A DNA stretch of 64,000 nucleotides from Malania oleifera (lineage: Eukaryota > Streptophyta > Magnoliopsida > Santalales > Ximeniaceae): the NCBI RefSeq assembly GCF_029873635.1, contig NC_080422.1, positions 4,568,001 to 4,632,000 on the forward strand, read 5' to 3'. Below are positions 1-10,800 of this stretch, one piece after another (position 1 is the stretch's first letter; each line of letters begins with the position of its first letter). The notes under the pieces are model-generated. The model was not told where the DNA came from. It saw nothing but the letters and a program-made list of their open reading frames with translations, and searched no databases. The translations under genes and the position numbers were made by a program.

Positions 1-26
1 ATGGGATGAAAGGGGTATTTCACGGT

Positions 27-1170
27 TAGAGGTGGAAAAATGGGTCGAAACCCGACGGGTGACCTGTGACCCGCTCGTTAAATGGGTTCGGGTTTGTACA
101 AGCCAATCCATTTATAAACCGGTCAACTTGTGACACGCCCATTTATTAACGGGTCAAACCGGATTCGGGTCGGGCCACCCGTTGGGTGACCCATTTAGTT
201 GGCTCCTATTCCGATTCTATATATAAATCTCATTGTACAGCGGCCAGGAACAATCTAGTAGCAATCTGTTTCTTCACCTCCGCCTTGTCCCATTGCGCTG
301 CCACCATGCTACTTGACTAGCCCCAAGGCTCCACGCAGAGCCTCCATCCGGCAGTGTCAGCTGCGGCTACTCCCTTAACTACCAGGACCGCCCTCTTCTT
401 CCATCAGGTGCTAATCCTCTCTCCTCTGGTTTATCTATTCTCCTTTTTCTTCATCTTCTTCAAATTCCCAAATAGATTTTCATCTTTAAATAAATTTTAA
501 CCCCAAATTTGTTTTAATCCCCAAATCAATTTCCAAGCCTGCTGCCGTGAAGGAGATGTCATTGCTTTGAGGGGCTGCTGTCGTGAAGGAGTATTGTCAT
601 GGTGAAGATTTTCACTCATAAAGAAATAGGGAAAAATTTGGGGAAATCTTTGTTGCCATTGTTGTGAAGAGCTATGCCGTGAACGGTTGCTGTCGTTGCG
701 GCGATGCAGAATGTTTGTCCTTGTGACGAAGAGTTGTTGTAGCCCTCGAGTTATTCTCTCTCTCTCTCGCGCGCGCGCGCGCGCACACACACCCAAAACA
801 CATTCGATTTTGTACCTATAAAATTGATTTAGCGAAATAAAACCCTAGAAATTGATTTAACAATTGGACTTGTGCATGCTGCTATTGAAGTGTGCGGGTG
901 AGTATGTTTTGGGTTGCTTTGCTGTTTCTTTCCTAAATGTATAAACCAATTTCTAATCTTCAAAATGATTTTCAACCTTGTTTTGCAAATAATTTCATAA
1001 ACTGATCTTGCCAAATGGTTTTTTAAACGGGTAACCCATGACCCGCTCATTTATTAAATAGGTGGGTTAGGGTTTGCATGGCTGTGGTCCGTTTAGCATC
1101 GACCCGTTTACGACCCAGCCTATTTACGACCAGCCCGGACCCAGCCCGCGAACCCGTTTTGCCACTCCTA
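27..1170. mobile_element. hAT-like non-autonomous DNA transposon, copy 1
   Basis: The element is flanked by a perfect 8-bp direct repeat TTCACGGT (19-26 and 1171-1178), the target size typical of the hAT superfamily. Its ends form an imperfect inverted repeat: TAGAGGTGGAAAAATGGG at the left and TAGGAGTGGCAAAACGGG at the right read on the other strand, about 15 of the first 20 positions agreeing. Sub-terminal sequence is rich in GGGT/ACCC words. I see no transposase reading frame, so it would be non-autonomous. The interior (about 240-800) has a moderately GC-rich stretch of unknown origin, possibly captured host sequence. A second copy is at 33533-34675, and an empty homologous site lies near 29.19 kb. 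Confidence 0.85.
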
Positions 1171-1178
1171 TTCACGGT

Positions 1179-2829
1179 ATAGTGATCTCTTCCTCCTTAT
1201 CCCTAGGCAAGGGCAAGCCTTTAAACCTGTATGGATGAATGGGAACCGGTGCTTGCACCACGGGACCGAGACTCTAAGGGTAAATTTGGAATTCTCTCAC
1301 TAAAAGTATATATATATATATTTTCAAAAGATCATTCAAATTGTGTATTTCTTTGGCCGATGATGAGTTTAGTAAATTTTTAAAAAAATCTCTCCATTTT
1401 TTGTCAAGTATCCATATTAAAAAGGAAACTTCCGTTTTTGAAAGTCAAACATCTTCGTAATGATTGATTGCCAATCAAAGAGATCCAATTTTTCCCATTC
1501 AAACCCTAATTGACAATTAGGAGATTTTCAAATCTCCCATTTAAGGATTGACCTAATCAACCATTAAAATCTTGATTGATAATCAATGATTTTCAAATCT
1601 CCTATTAAAGAGTTGACTTAATCAACCTTTAAAACCTTGACTGACAATCAGTAGATTTCAAATCTGTCATTTAAGGGTTTACCCAATCAACTCTTAAAAC
1701 ATTGATTGACAATCAAGAGATTTTCAAATCTCCCATGAAAGGGTTGACTCCAATCAATCATTCAATCCCTGATTTGCAATCAGAAGATTTTCAAATCTCA
1801 TATTAAGGATTGAATTCAGTTAAATCCTGATTGGTAATAAGGAGATTTTTCAAACCTCATTTAAGGATTGAATCTAATCATCATTAAACTTTGAATACCA
1901 GTTAAAAGAATTTTCAAAGCTTTTCTCCTTAATTGATTGACATCAATCACTCAAACCCTAATTGGCAGATAGGAGATTTGAGAAATCCTTCATCAATGGT
2001 TGATTTTAATCACATTGAAACTTTGATCGCCAATTAAGAGAATTTGCAAATCCATTAAGAATTGATTGACTTCAACCCTCCATTAAAGCCGGATTTCAAT
2101 CAGGAGATTTTCAATCTCGTCAACATTGAACTCTCTAACTTCAATCATGGGACTGGGACCACAATTTCCATTAATTCATACTCAATCAATAATCCCATGC
2201 ACCTCATCCAATCCCTTGATTAAAGTAATATATTTTGATATTGATTTCCCCTTAATCCTAACTTTCAAATGAAAAGGTCTTCTTTGAAATTTGTTCATGG
2301 CAAGCAATCAAAACATTTTTCCATCATTTCCTCTTTTACTTCATGTTTTCAAAATTTAGGGTTACCCAAGGCCAATCCCCTTTTTCAAACAAGAGCATGT
2401 TAGAGCTTTCAACTTTGGTTTTTGGGCTCTTGGACAGTGATACTTCATTGAATGACCTAAAAGGGGAAATTTCTTTCTTTTCATTTCTTTATTTTTAGTT
2501 AGGACACACCCACACACAGCGGTAACGGTTCTTAGAACTGGTGTTGATAGGGTGTTGGTTGACTAATTTCCCTTAAAATGGTTGGTCCATCACCTTCCTT
2601 GAACACAAATGTACTCTCGAATCCTTGTTCTCTGTGTCGTTGACCTTGTAGGGTTTTTTCCTTTGTTTTCCTTAAACAACAAAAATAATAAAGGTAGCGA
2701 CTCTGCATTTTTAATCTTTTGCATCTTCTTAGAATCTTTGTCTATCCTTTTTGACTTCCTTGTTTAGGGGATCACCATGCAACACTCCCATTTGTTGGCA
2801 CAACATCGGACAAGAATCCAGTGTCAACA
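1179..2829. repeat. Right arm of the foldback-like repeat, copy 1
   Basis: From about 1440 to 2130 this arm holds about ten diverged units of the ~65-bp minisatellite (core words GATTGACAATCA, GATTTTCAAATC, TTGACTCAATCAACC). From 2130 it runs through a unique terminal module ending GTGTCAACA at about 2829. The terminal module recurs at 21392 and 36331 in the same direction and at 12001 and 23524 inverted. The inner end (1179-1330) is the reverse complement of about 29004-29195. No coding capacity is seen. The family could be a foldback DNA element or a giant LTR-type element with TGTTGACAC termini; I cannot decide between them. Confidence 0.7.
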
Positions 2830-3700
2830 ATAGTTCTCCCCATTCTTATCTTTGAAATTTTATTTCATTAGTCTAATTTTGCAATTTTTTCACATATATA
2901 TTTGGATTTTGTAAAATATTGACTTCCTGTCATGTTCTACTCGACTACTCCTAGTTTGAGAGAAGCTCATTTTTTAATTGTTAGAATTTTGCATCATTTT
3001 TCGTAGCAAACATAGCTTCTAGAGTGTTCTGCACGTCCTTGGGTGCTTTTGTATCTTTGATGTGTTGTCAAATGTCATATTCTAGTGTTACCGCCAGCAT
3101 GTATAGTGCTTTACTATCTCTCACTTTCCATTTCTTCAATTCTTCAACCTGGGTGTTGTAGTCTTACTACCACCATCTATCTCCCATAAGTCTTTTTTTG
3201 AGAAAGTAAAATTGCATGCCAATTGCCCAATTATTTTAATTGTTGTGGTTGAGCTTCTTTACATTGCTTGTTGAGGTTGCAATGTGTATCATCATTACTT
3301 GGTATCAAGAGCCAAGCTTGTCTAGCATTATGCTTGCTTGTGACCGCTTATGTTGTGTGCATGAGATGGGTAATCATCATGTAAATTGTAATGTAGGTTT
3401 TATTCGTTGAGTAGGATAGTGCGTTAGTAAAAAGATGGGAATATGATTCCTCTGTCATTTTAATGTTTCCTAGTACCAGAGCTAGAGTAGCATAGAAAAT
3501 TCATTAGAGGAGAGTAAGTTTTCGTCATTCATTGTAAACTAGTTTTGTAAAAGTGTTTAGCCTACTTGCCTCCTTTGCTAAACACATGTTACCTACGAAG
3601 GTGTCAATAATGATATGTCGCTTTTCAATTAACTGCATGGCTCATTTACTTTCATGTTTTTTTACTGTTTCCACTTGACTTTGTATTTCATGTTTTTAAA
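2830..3700 (-). mobile_element. Ty1/copia gag relic, copy 1
   Basis: On the minus strand a decayed frame reads like the UBN2-type gag of copia elements, with words such as [11 protein letters not shown] and LENELLS at about 2960-3060. A TGGTATCAAGAGCC string near 3300 resembles an initiator-Met tRNA primer-binding site but is in the opposite orientation, so more than one relic may be mixed here. The same stretch is repeated at about 36332-37210 within the segmental duplication. It is broken, old, and without recognisable pol genes. Confidence 0.45.
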
Positions 3701-3949
3701 TTTGTTATTATTGTGAAACCACAATATACTTTGGGCTAACTAGTTAAACAATAGTGCTATGACTAGTGCCACATGGCAGCCCTTCACAGGGTGTGAAGAG
3801 TTCAGCCTGTGACACTTGATGATGCCCTGCACTTAACTGAGTAAGAGTGGTCCCAAGCCAACTGACTTCACGATACCAGAAAAAAATTCCTCGTGCCACA
3901 ATCACTGCAACGGTCCTTGACTGCCAGCTCTGTTGCCTTTTTTTGGGGA

Positions 3950-4368
3950 CTGCAGGCAGTGGATCGCAACAAAAATTAACTCTTATATATGAAAACAAAT
4001 TAGGTGCCAACCACATGACACTTGAATTTACTGATTAACAATAAGGCATTCACACTCAACCTCAAAACAAACATGCTATTATATTATATACCCCACATTG
4101 AAAATGACACCCAACACTGTCATGCATACTCATATACGATACACCTCAGCCACTGCATGCACTTTTTTTCTCTCTCACAGCACAATCACACAAGAATTTC
4201 TTGCTCTCTTCCTTTGCACGGTTTCTTCTCTGTTGCGCAGCCTACACTGACTTCTCTTACACAACATACACTTGATTTTCTGAGCACAGCAATAATGCAG
4301 TCCTTCCCCTTTTATAGTTACTCAAAATTTTCTGGAATTTCCCATAGATGGCAGCAACAATTATGAAG

Positions 4369-4427
<59 letters not shown>

Positions 4428-4465
4428 ATCGTAAAGAGGGGGGAAATTTCTGTAGAGAGTTGGTC
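3950..4465 (-). mobile_element. Copia-type LTR fragment, copy 1
   Basis: This shares a long diverged similarity with 9190-9566, which is the LTR of the copia relic in intron 4, as shown there by the adjoining polypurine tract and RNase H end. Common words include AAAACAAATTAGGTGCC and GTCCTTCCCCTTT. It has no adjoining internal region, so it is a solo or truncated LTR. The homologous copy at 37490-37974 ends in TGTCAACA, about nine bases past the point where copy 1 is cut off. Confidence 0.6.
4371..4424. repeat. (GA)n microsatellite
   Basis: About 27 uninterrupted GA repeats inside the copia-type LTR fragment. The paralogous site at about 37893-37922 has a shorter tract, so this locus changed length after the segmental duplication. 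Reading frames through it are artefacts. Confidence 0.95.
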
Positions 4466-5846
4466 TGTAAGTCTGATGGGTCTGCCAGACCTGGTTCGTA
4501 CACCAGGGGCGCTCACACACTTCTTAAGAACCATATCGACCATCCAATCTCATACCACTCCGTACAGCGGCGTTAACACAAATATCATGATAATGATGAC
4601 CATGAACATATAGCAACGGTACCGTGCAAGTGTTAGCCTAGACCATGCCAACCAAGTTCTGATATCATATAACATATATTGAAACTGTGATACATGGATA
4701 TTTCATATAATTAATTATCAAATCAATCATTTCATTTTGCATATATACGTATATCATGAAAATCATCGGCCCGTACGCCGGTATTTCACATTTTACCATA
4801 GCTCGGCCTGTACGCCGGCAAATCATACACATAGTACAGCCTGTACGCTGGCAAATCATTTACATAGCTCGGCCTGTACCCGGCAAATCATACACATAGC
4901 TCGGCCCGTACGCCAGCAAACATATATAAAAATTTCGGCTTGTACGCCGATTTTTCATTATAAAAATCCGTATCATAATCACATTCCCAGAAAACAGTAT
5001 TTCATAACAATTTTTACTCATACCACACTAAACAGGTTTTTCGTATATTTAACATACCATCATTTTCAATAGTATTTTCCCAAATATAAATCATATATAA
5101 ATCTATTTATTTCCCTGAAATCAAATACTATAATAATATACATACTTTCCATAAATAAAAAAAACTAGCTTAATTTATCCCCTTAGCTGAGTCCTGAAAA
5201 CCCCCTAAGAAAATCTGTCTTGCACCCGCAGGGTTCCCTATTCAATACCCTAAAAACAACATTTCCCATAACTAAAGTTCAGTATTTCTATGCGTACTAC
5301 GTTTTCTTCAACTTTCAAATAACCAAATACTAAGTAGAAAGCCTTACCCTGAATTTGGGATGATTTCCAACTTAGCCCCCTGACGATCCGCTCCGGTAGA
5401 CTTGCAGAGAACTTTCCCAGGAGCGTTGTGGTGACTTCTGATTGTTGAACCGGCGGAAATCCGGCCTAGAATCTTAGAGAGAAGGAGGAGAAACCGAAGG
5501 ATGAGAGAGAGAGAGAGATTCTACGCAGGAAAATATACTGAAAAATCACGTTTAATCCAATTTATACTGCAGGATTCATCGACGAGCCACGCCACCTCGT
5601 CGACGAGTTCTGTAGAAAGTTCGTCGACGAACTTTAACCCTCGTCGACAAATTTCAGGCTTCCAAAAATTCTCTCTCGGTATCTTCTTGTCAACGAGATG
5701 GAACTTCGTCGACGAGGCCTGAAAAATTTCTCGGGATTATCCCATCCAAAATGCAACGTCGTCGACTGCCTCCTTCTATTCCTGTTTCCTTTTTCCCGTT
5801 CTTCTTATTATTTAAATACCATTATTCTTCGGGTCGTTACATCAAT
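4466..5846 (+). mobile_element. Ty3/gypsy-type LTR relic with internal 36-bp tandem repeats
   Basis: The block starts TGTAAGTCTG directly at the break of the segmental duplication and ends CGGGTCGTTACA at about 5846, a TG...CA pattern with the GGGTCGTTACA end common in plant gypsy LTRs. At about 4765-4960 there are about six tandem units of roughly 36 bp built on GGCCTGTACGCCGGCAAATC-like sequence. At 5575-5725 the palindrome TCGTCGACGA occurs several times. No internal coding region adjoins, so it is best read as a solo or truncated LTR. Broken; moderately old. Confidence 0.55.
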
Positions 5847-6040
5847 AATTATGAAAATTCCAAAATTAGCTTTACAGATAATTAATTTATCGTTTGCAAA
5901 AAAGAGATGGTTGATAATAGGACCTCTCTTGCTAAGGGCAATACCCCACAATCTTCCTTGGCTAACATTGTGGTTAAAAAGGGTTGAGAATGCTTCCATA
6001 ACTATGATGAAGATCAAGGGCTTAATGTTAGATTAAATCG
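5847..6040 (-). mobile_element. L1-type LINE reverse transcriptase fragment
   Basis: The minus strand (about 6017-5808) encodes a peptide with LFNHNVSQGRLWGI, INHLFFANDKLIICKAN and no interrupting stop over about 60 residues. This is the region around the reverse transcriptase catalytic box of plant L1 ORF2 proteins, where the family usually has FADD; here it reads FAND, so the second catalytic Asp position is altered. Only about 190 bases remain, with no poly(A) tail or target duplication visible. A dead fragment. Confidence 0.75.
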
Positions 6041-6640
6041 TAGTCAAATTAAAATTAAAGGGGGACTTTAATAAGTACAAGATAGAAAACAATAAAATGT
6101 AATAAAATGAAACCTATATGTTTTCAAAATTCACATTTTACTATTGTCCATCTACACAATAATAAAGTACAATAATATTTAACTGATGCACAGAAGCTGT
6201 ATCCGCATCTGGACTTTACCTTGATTAGTGAGAACTGAGGGCGGAGGACTCTGATCCGTAGATTTGGTGCCGCACCAGAGGGGTCCGAAGGGCTCGTTGG
6301 TGGCTGGAATTCTTATGTAATAAAAAAAAAAAAAAAAAAAAAAATTTTCTCATTTGAAACTTGACAAACATTAAGAAAAGAAAAGAGAAGTACAAAGAAA
6401 TCTATTTTTCCATAGTTGATTATAAAATATTGCGCTGTATATAATTGTATGTGTATTTAATTTGCATTCAAATATCTTTTCTAATAATATTTTTTTGAAA
6501 AAATTAAATACTAATAATGTATAAAATAAACAAAACTATTTTTTAATTCATCAAATATTTAATTTAATTTTATTTTACTTTCCCAAAGCTCCTCTCTTAA
6601 ACCCCTCGCTGCTACTTTCCCCAACCCTCTTATGGTTCTT
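6041..6640. other. AT-rich intergenic DNA with an oligo(A)-tailed unknown insert
   Basis: At about 6180-6345 a GC-richer stretch ends in an uninterrupted run of about 23 A. It looks like a retroposed sequence on the plus strand, but I recognise neither a gene nor a SINE box in it. The remainder is AT-rich with no feature I can support. Confidence 0.3.
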
Positions 6641-6929
6641 AACAGCGGATACAGCTGTTGAAGCCTCGGCAAAAGTCGCGCGCTTTATACCTCTTTCGCT
6701 GTCGACATCCCTCCTCCGCGATAGGTTGCCAGTAAGGCACTCATAATCATCATCATCATCTTCTTCTTCTTCCTGTACTTATGTGTCTCTGCATAATTTC
6801 TTTACCGAATTGGCTATGTTTACGAGGTGGTAATTTATTTATTTGTTTTTCAAGTAGCGCTTACCGAGTTTTTCGAATATTTTATCTTTTCCAGGCCTAG
6901 TGAACATGAAATCAGGGTTCAAAAGTTAA

Positions 6930-7164
6930 TGCAATAATTTTTTGTTTGCTAAGTTTACAAGAAAAACAGAGGTTGAGAAGAATATTTGTTTGTTCTCAAT
7001 TTCTCAATGAATTCATACAGAACATATAGAGATGGGTAAAACAATCAAGCTACACATATAATGAATCTATTCTCACCTACTGGATAGATACATTGTCTCT
7101 AGAATAGGAAAGAATTCCAAAGTTAATTACAATGATTGTTGACTATCAATCCAATATTTCAACA
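6930..7164 (-). mobile_element. Short copia LTR with adjoining 3' internal end
   Basis: Read on the minus strand, the block starts TGTTGAAATATTGG and ends AAATTATTGCA, a TG...CA unit of about 235 bases. Immediately outside its start, at 7165-7185, is a purine-rich tract (minus strand GAGGGGAAG) of the kind found just before a copia 3' LTR. Beyond it about 70 bases resemble the degenerate end of a copia polyprotein region. Nothing else of the element remains. Broken; moderately old. Confidence 0.6.
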
Positions 7165-7407
7165 CTTCCCCTCAAGTTGGTGCATAGATGTCACACATGC
7201 TCAACTTGCCAAAACTTTGAGAAAACTTTGGTGCATGGATTGTATTTCTATATAACGTAGAAATTTATTAAGAAAAATAGAAATTATGGAAACAAATACT
7301 GTCCTCTGCAAGGTTGTTGGGTTCTAAGAGTTTTGGAAATATATATATTTTTTCATATTTTATAGTTAATTATTGTTAGTATTTTTTGCTTCCATGTATG
7401 ATAACTT

Positions 7408-7707
7408 TTTTTTGATAAGGGAAGGAGAGGTCGAGATGGTTTGAGCACAAGCAATGTAGGCCAAATATTGTATTGGTGAGTAGGAGTGACCTAGTTATTG
7501 CTAGTAGCAATGTATTGGTGGGGAGGAGTGAACTAGATATTGTTAGTGGTAGAAGGGGTAGGAGTGAACCCAAAATAACTTGGAGTGAGATGGTAATAAC
7601 CGTCAAGTTGCCGGAGGCAATTGCCCAAGATTGTGTAAATTGGCGGAAAAGGATTCATGTAGCTAACCTTACCTAGTGGGAGTTAAGGTTTTTGTTTGTT
7701 GGTTTGT
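7408..7707 (+). mobile_element. 5'-truncated RTE-clade LINE (3' end only)
   Basis: The insert is bounded by a perfect 14-bp direct repeat ATGTATGATAACTT (7394-7407 and 7708-7721). Its sequence matches the last ~270 bases of the larger RTE copy at 13208-15926, including the coding end (GRRGRSEPKITW, CVNWRKRIHVANLT) and the G/T-rich tail. RTE elements lack a poly(A) tail and end in short T/G-rich repeats, as here. It sits in the putative 5' UTR intron of the PDCD2-like gene. Dead on arrival, as usual for truncated LINE copies. Confidence 0.85.
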
Positions 7708-7836
7708 ATGTATGATAACTTCTTAAAGATTTCTTGTCCTGTAAAATTCCTGTGCAGTGCACAGCTCTTCTGTAAAATAAAGGCCTTGCACTTAGTGTGT
7801 TTATGATTCCTGTTTTTGTTCAGCTAGAGTTAAGTG

Positions 7837-10800
7837 ATGGCTAAAGTTCTTCTAGGCATGCCAGGACCGTGGGCAATTGATAATAACGAAGCATCTGATC
7901 ATTATACAACAAAAATTGGTGGGCTTCCTGTAAGTTACTGCAAGTTATTTATTTAATTTTGGATTACACAAATAACTGCAAGTAATTTGCTAGCATATTG
8001 TTATAATGCTGTAAAGTGCACAATATCTGAATTCCTGTTTTATTTCTTCCTTGGCAGGACTGGCCGTCTCAAACTTTAGCGCTACGACCCGAGCTGCTTT
8101 GCAGTGAATGTCGAAGTAAACTTTGTCTTGTTGCACAGGTTTATGTTTGTCTTGTTGCACAGGTTTATGTTTTCAAAACCATTAATTCAGTACTTATGAC
8201 AACTGATTATTTCAAATGCAGATCACTGAAATCCCCCTTCTTCTTTAGGTTTATGCACCGATTTCAAGTGGCAGCCTGAAAATTGAAGAGCGTGTAATCT
8301 ACCTCTTTGGTTGTGTAATGCCAAAATGTGGAAGCAATCCCCTTAGGTCATTCCATAGTTCTTCTTTTGTCTTTTACTGTTTGAATGTTGGTGCTATTAT
8401 GGGAACTGTAACAATCATACTTTATGGACATTTCTGAGGACATGCAGCTGGCGGGTTCTTCGCATTCAGAAATTGAACAAAGAAAAAGTGTTGAACACCA
8501 CATGCCAGGAAGCTGCCTCTCCAGTTGTTTCTTCTGTTTCAATTTCAAACAGTAACTGGCGGGAAAATTTGTGGGCTGTCAACTCTACAGAAGAGGAAGA
8601 TGATGGAAATAATGATGTAGATATGGAGGAATTGGGTAGGGCACTGTTTGAGGCTGCAAGAATGGCTTCTGGCTCCAAGAAACATAATGGCAAACGGCAT
8701 CAAGAGAGCAATGTGAAACCTGCGTCCTTAAGCCAAGGAAAAAGATCTATTGATGTTAATGTGCCAGGTAAAATTTCCATTCCTTTGAAAGAAATTCTCA
8801 ACATAGTATTAGTCTTATGTGTTTTGTTACTTGCTTTTAAAACTTGTATTGGTGGTTGTTTAAAATTTGACTTTCGACTAGTGCAGGAGTGCATCTCATG
8901 ACAAAGTCAAGTTTTTATTTAATTCTTGATGTGATTTCTGAATCAAATGCCCAATTTACCTAACAAACCTAGAAACTAAAGTTTTTACTTGATTTTTTAA
9001 TGAACAACTAATAACTATAAAATAAAAGATGGAATAGGTGAGGATAAGAAAGAGATCATGCTGTTTTTGACTTGTGGCAGAGAATGGCAAATCTGTTGGC
9101 AATCTTTATAATGAGCAAATGGATAAGTAGTTAGGTGAAATCATAAAGTGATTAGGCCTTGTTATCATTGGGAATTGGAGGTGGTGAACCACAACCAAAA
9201 TTGACTCTTAATTATTTTGTGAAAACAAATTAGGTGCCCAACACCTTACACTTGGACTCACAATTAGACACTCATCCCAAACCTCTTAAAACACACGTGC
9301 GCAATAATATACCCCAGACTCACAATGACACCCAGCACTTTCACACTTACTCACGTATGACACATCACCACAAAAATCTTGCACTTCCTGCACACACTTT
9401 TCTCTTGCTCACAGCACACAAGACTTCTTCCTTTACACAGCACACACTTGGGTTTTTGCACACAGCAGCAATGGAGTCCTTCCCCTTTAATAATTGCTCT
9501 AAGTTTGGTTACCAATCAATTCAAATCTTCTAGAAAGAGAGAGTGTGTGTCAGTGCTCTGCCAACACTCCCTCTCAACAATTACTCTATCTCTATTCCTT
9601 TTTACAAGTCCTACCAAATTGCCTTTCGAATCCTTTGAATTTGACATCACGGAGTCCTTTAGTAAGTAGGTTTGCAACTTGGTCTTCAATCTTATGTGCT
9701 CCTATGCTCCATCTTCTTGAGTCATAGCTACATTTGTGTATTTGGAATTTGCTTTTTTTGTCTAATGACCTGCGAATTTGACGCTGAGGAGATTCTTCTT
9801 CTTCGAGCTGTTTTACTTGACTTTGTCTATCATCTTTTGTTCTAATGGACGTGTGAAGATGAGGTTATGGTAAATACTTGTTTGCCATGGACTTCTAGCT
9901 TTTTCTAGCGACTTTGCTCTTGATTTTTCTCTAGCTTGACCTTCCAAAGGTCCAGCTTCCTCAACTCTTTCCTAGCTTGGCTGGATATTGTCAATGTTTG
10001 CTCTTGCATTTTGTCTTGCAACTATTCCTCAATTTCCTTGGTGTTTGGAAGTAATGTTGCTTGTGATGACCACCATGATGATGCCTCATCGAACATTACA
10101 TTGTTAGAGATATAACAGCCAGTTGTGGGATCACAACATCTCCATTCCTTTGATTGTCATAACCCACAAATATGCAATGAATTGATTTCTTGTTGACTTG
10201 TTTCATAAATGATTTGGGTCAAATACATAGCACACGCAAACAAATACTCAAGGGTTTAATGTTCCACAACTTCTCAAAGGGTGAAATGGTTGCCAATTTT
10301 GCTTGAAATAGCCTATTAATTACATGTTCTACTATCTTCATGCACTTGGCCCAAAAACATGGTGGCGCATTCTTGGCATGTAGTATTCTACATATATATG
10401 CTAGACACTAGTTCTTTATTTTTGGTACTCCATTTTGTTTTGGTGTGTCTAGACAAGTCAGTTGTTGGGGTTTATTGCAGTTTTGCAAATATTCTAAGAA
10501 TTCATTTGATGTATGCTCTTCCCATTACTTGTGCATAGATATTGTATCTTCTAACCTGCTTCTTTTTCCACTATAATCTTGAATTCCTTAAATTTTCTTG
10601 TGCTTTTGATTTCTTTCATAAATTCAACATATACATACCAAGTCATCTATAACGGTTATCATGTATCAAAATCTGTTAGTGGACCCCTGTCTTGCTCTCC
10701 CAAATACGTTTGAGTGAATTAGTTCAAGAGGCTTCTTAGCTATTAACCTTGAATCCTCATATGCTAACTTGTGTGCTTTTCCATACTAGCATCCCATGCA

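Larger units (their letters stand above)
1..4465 (+). repeat. Segmental duplication, copy 1 (outside the PDCD2-like gene)
   Basis: This block matches 33507-37967 in the same orientation, base 1 pairing with 33507 and 4465 with 37967, with only scattered substitutions and small indels (by eye well above 95% identity). Many differences in the first 200 bases are C/T or G/A changes, as expected for decay of methylated cytosine. It includes a hAT-like element with its target duplication, one minisatellite arm, and about 1.6 kb beyond that arm's terminus, so it is a block duplication rather than two independent insertions. The match stops at 4465, where copy 1 runs into a gypsy-type LTR. The left limit may lie beyond the window. 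Confidence 0.93.
6640..7836 (+). promoter_or_regulatory. Probable upstream region, 5' UTR and 5' UTR intron of the PDCD2-like gene
   Basis: The stretch at about 6640-6740 is locally GC-richer and followed by a plausible donor (GGTTGCCAGTAAGGC). A pyrimidine-rich acceptor TTTTTGTTCAG ends at 7824, twelve bases before the start codon. A leader intron between them, into which a copia LTR and an RTE fragment were inserted, would fit. This is inference; no transcript evidence is available. Confidence 0.3.

Noticed and set aside
497-796. 99-codon minus-strand frame in the hAT-like element, repeated at 34004-34306
   Set aside because: It is conserved only because the block was duplicated; composition is low-complexity at the start (Arg/Glu/Ala from a CT/CG tract) and no transposase motif is present.
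4257-4576. Open frames of alternating SL or RE residues
   Set aside because: They run through the (GA)n microsatellite and have no other content.
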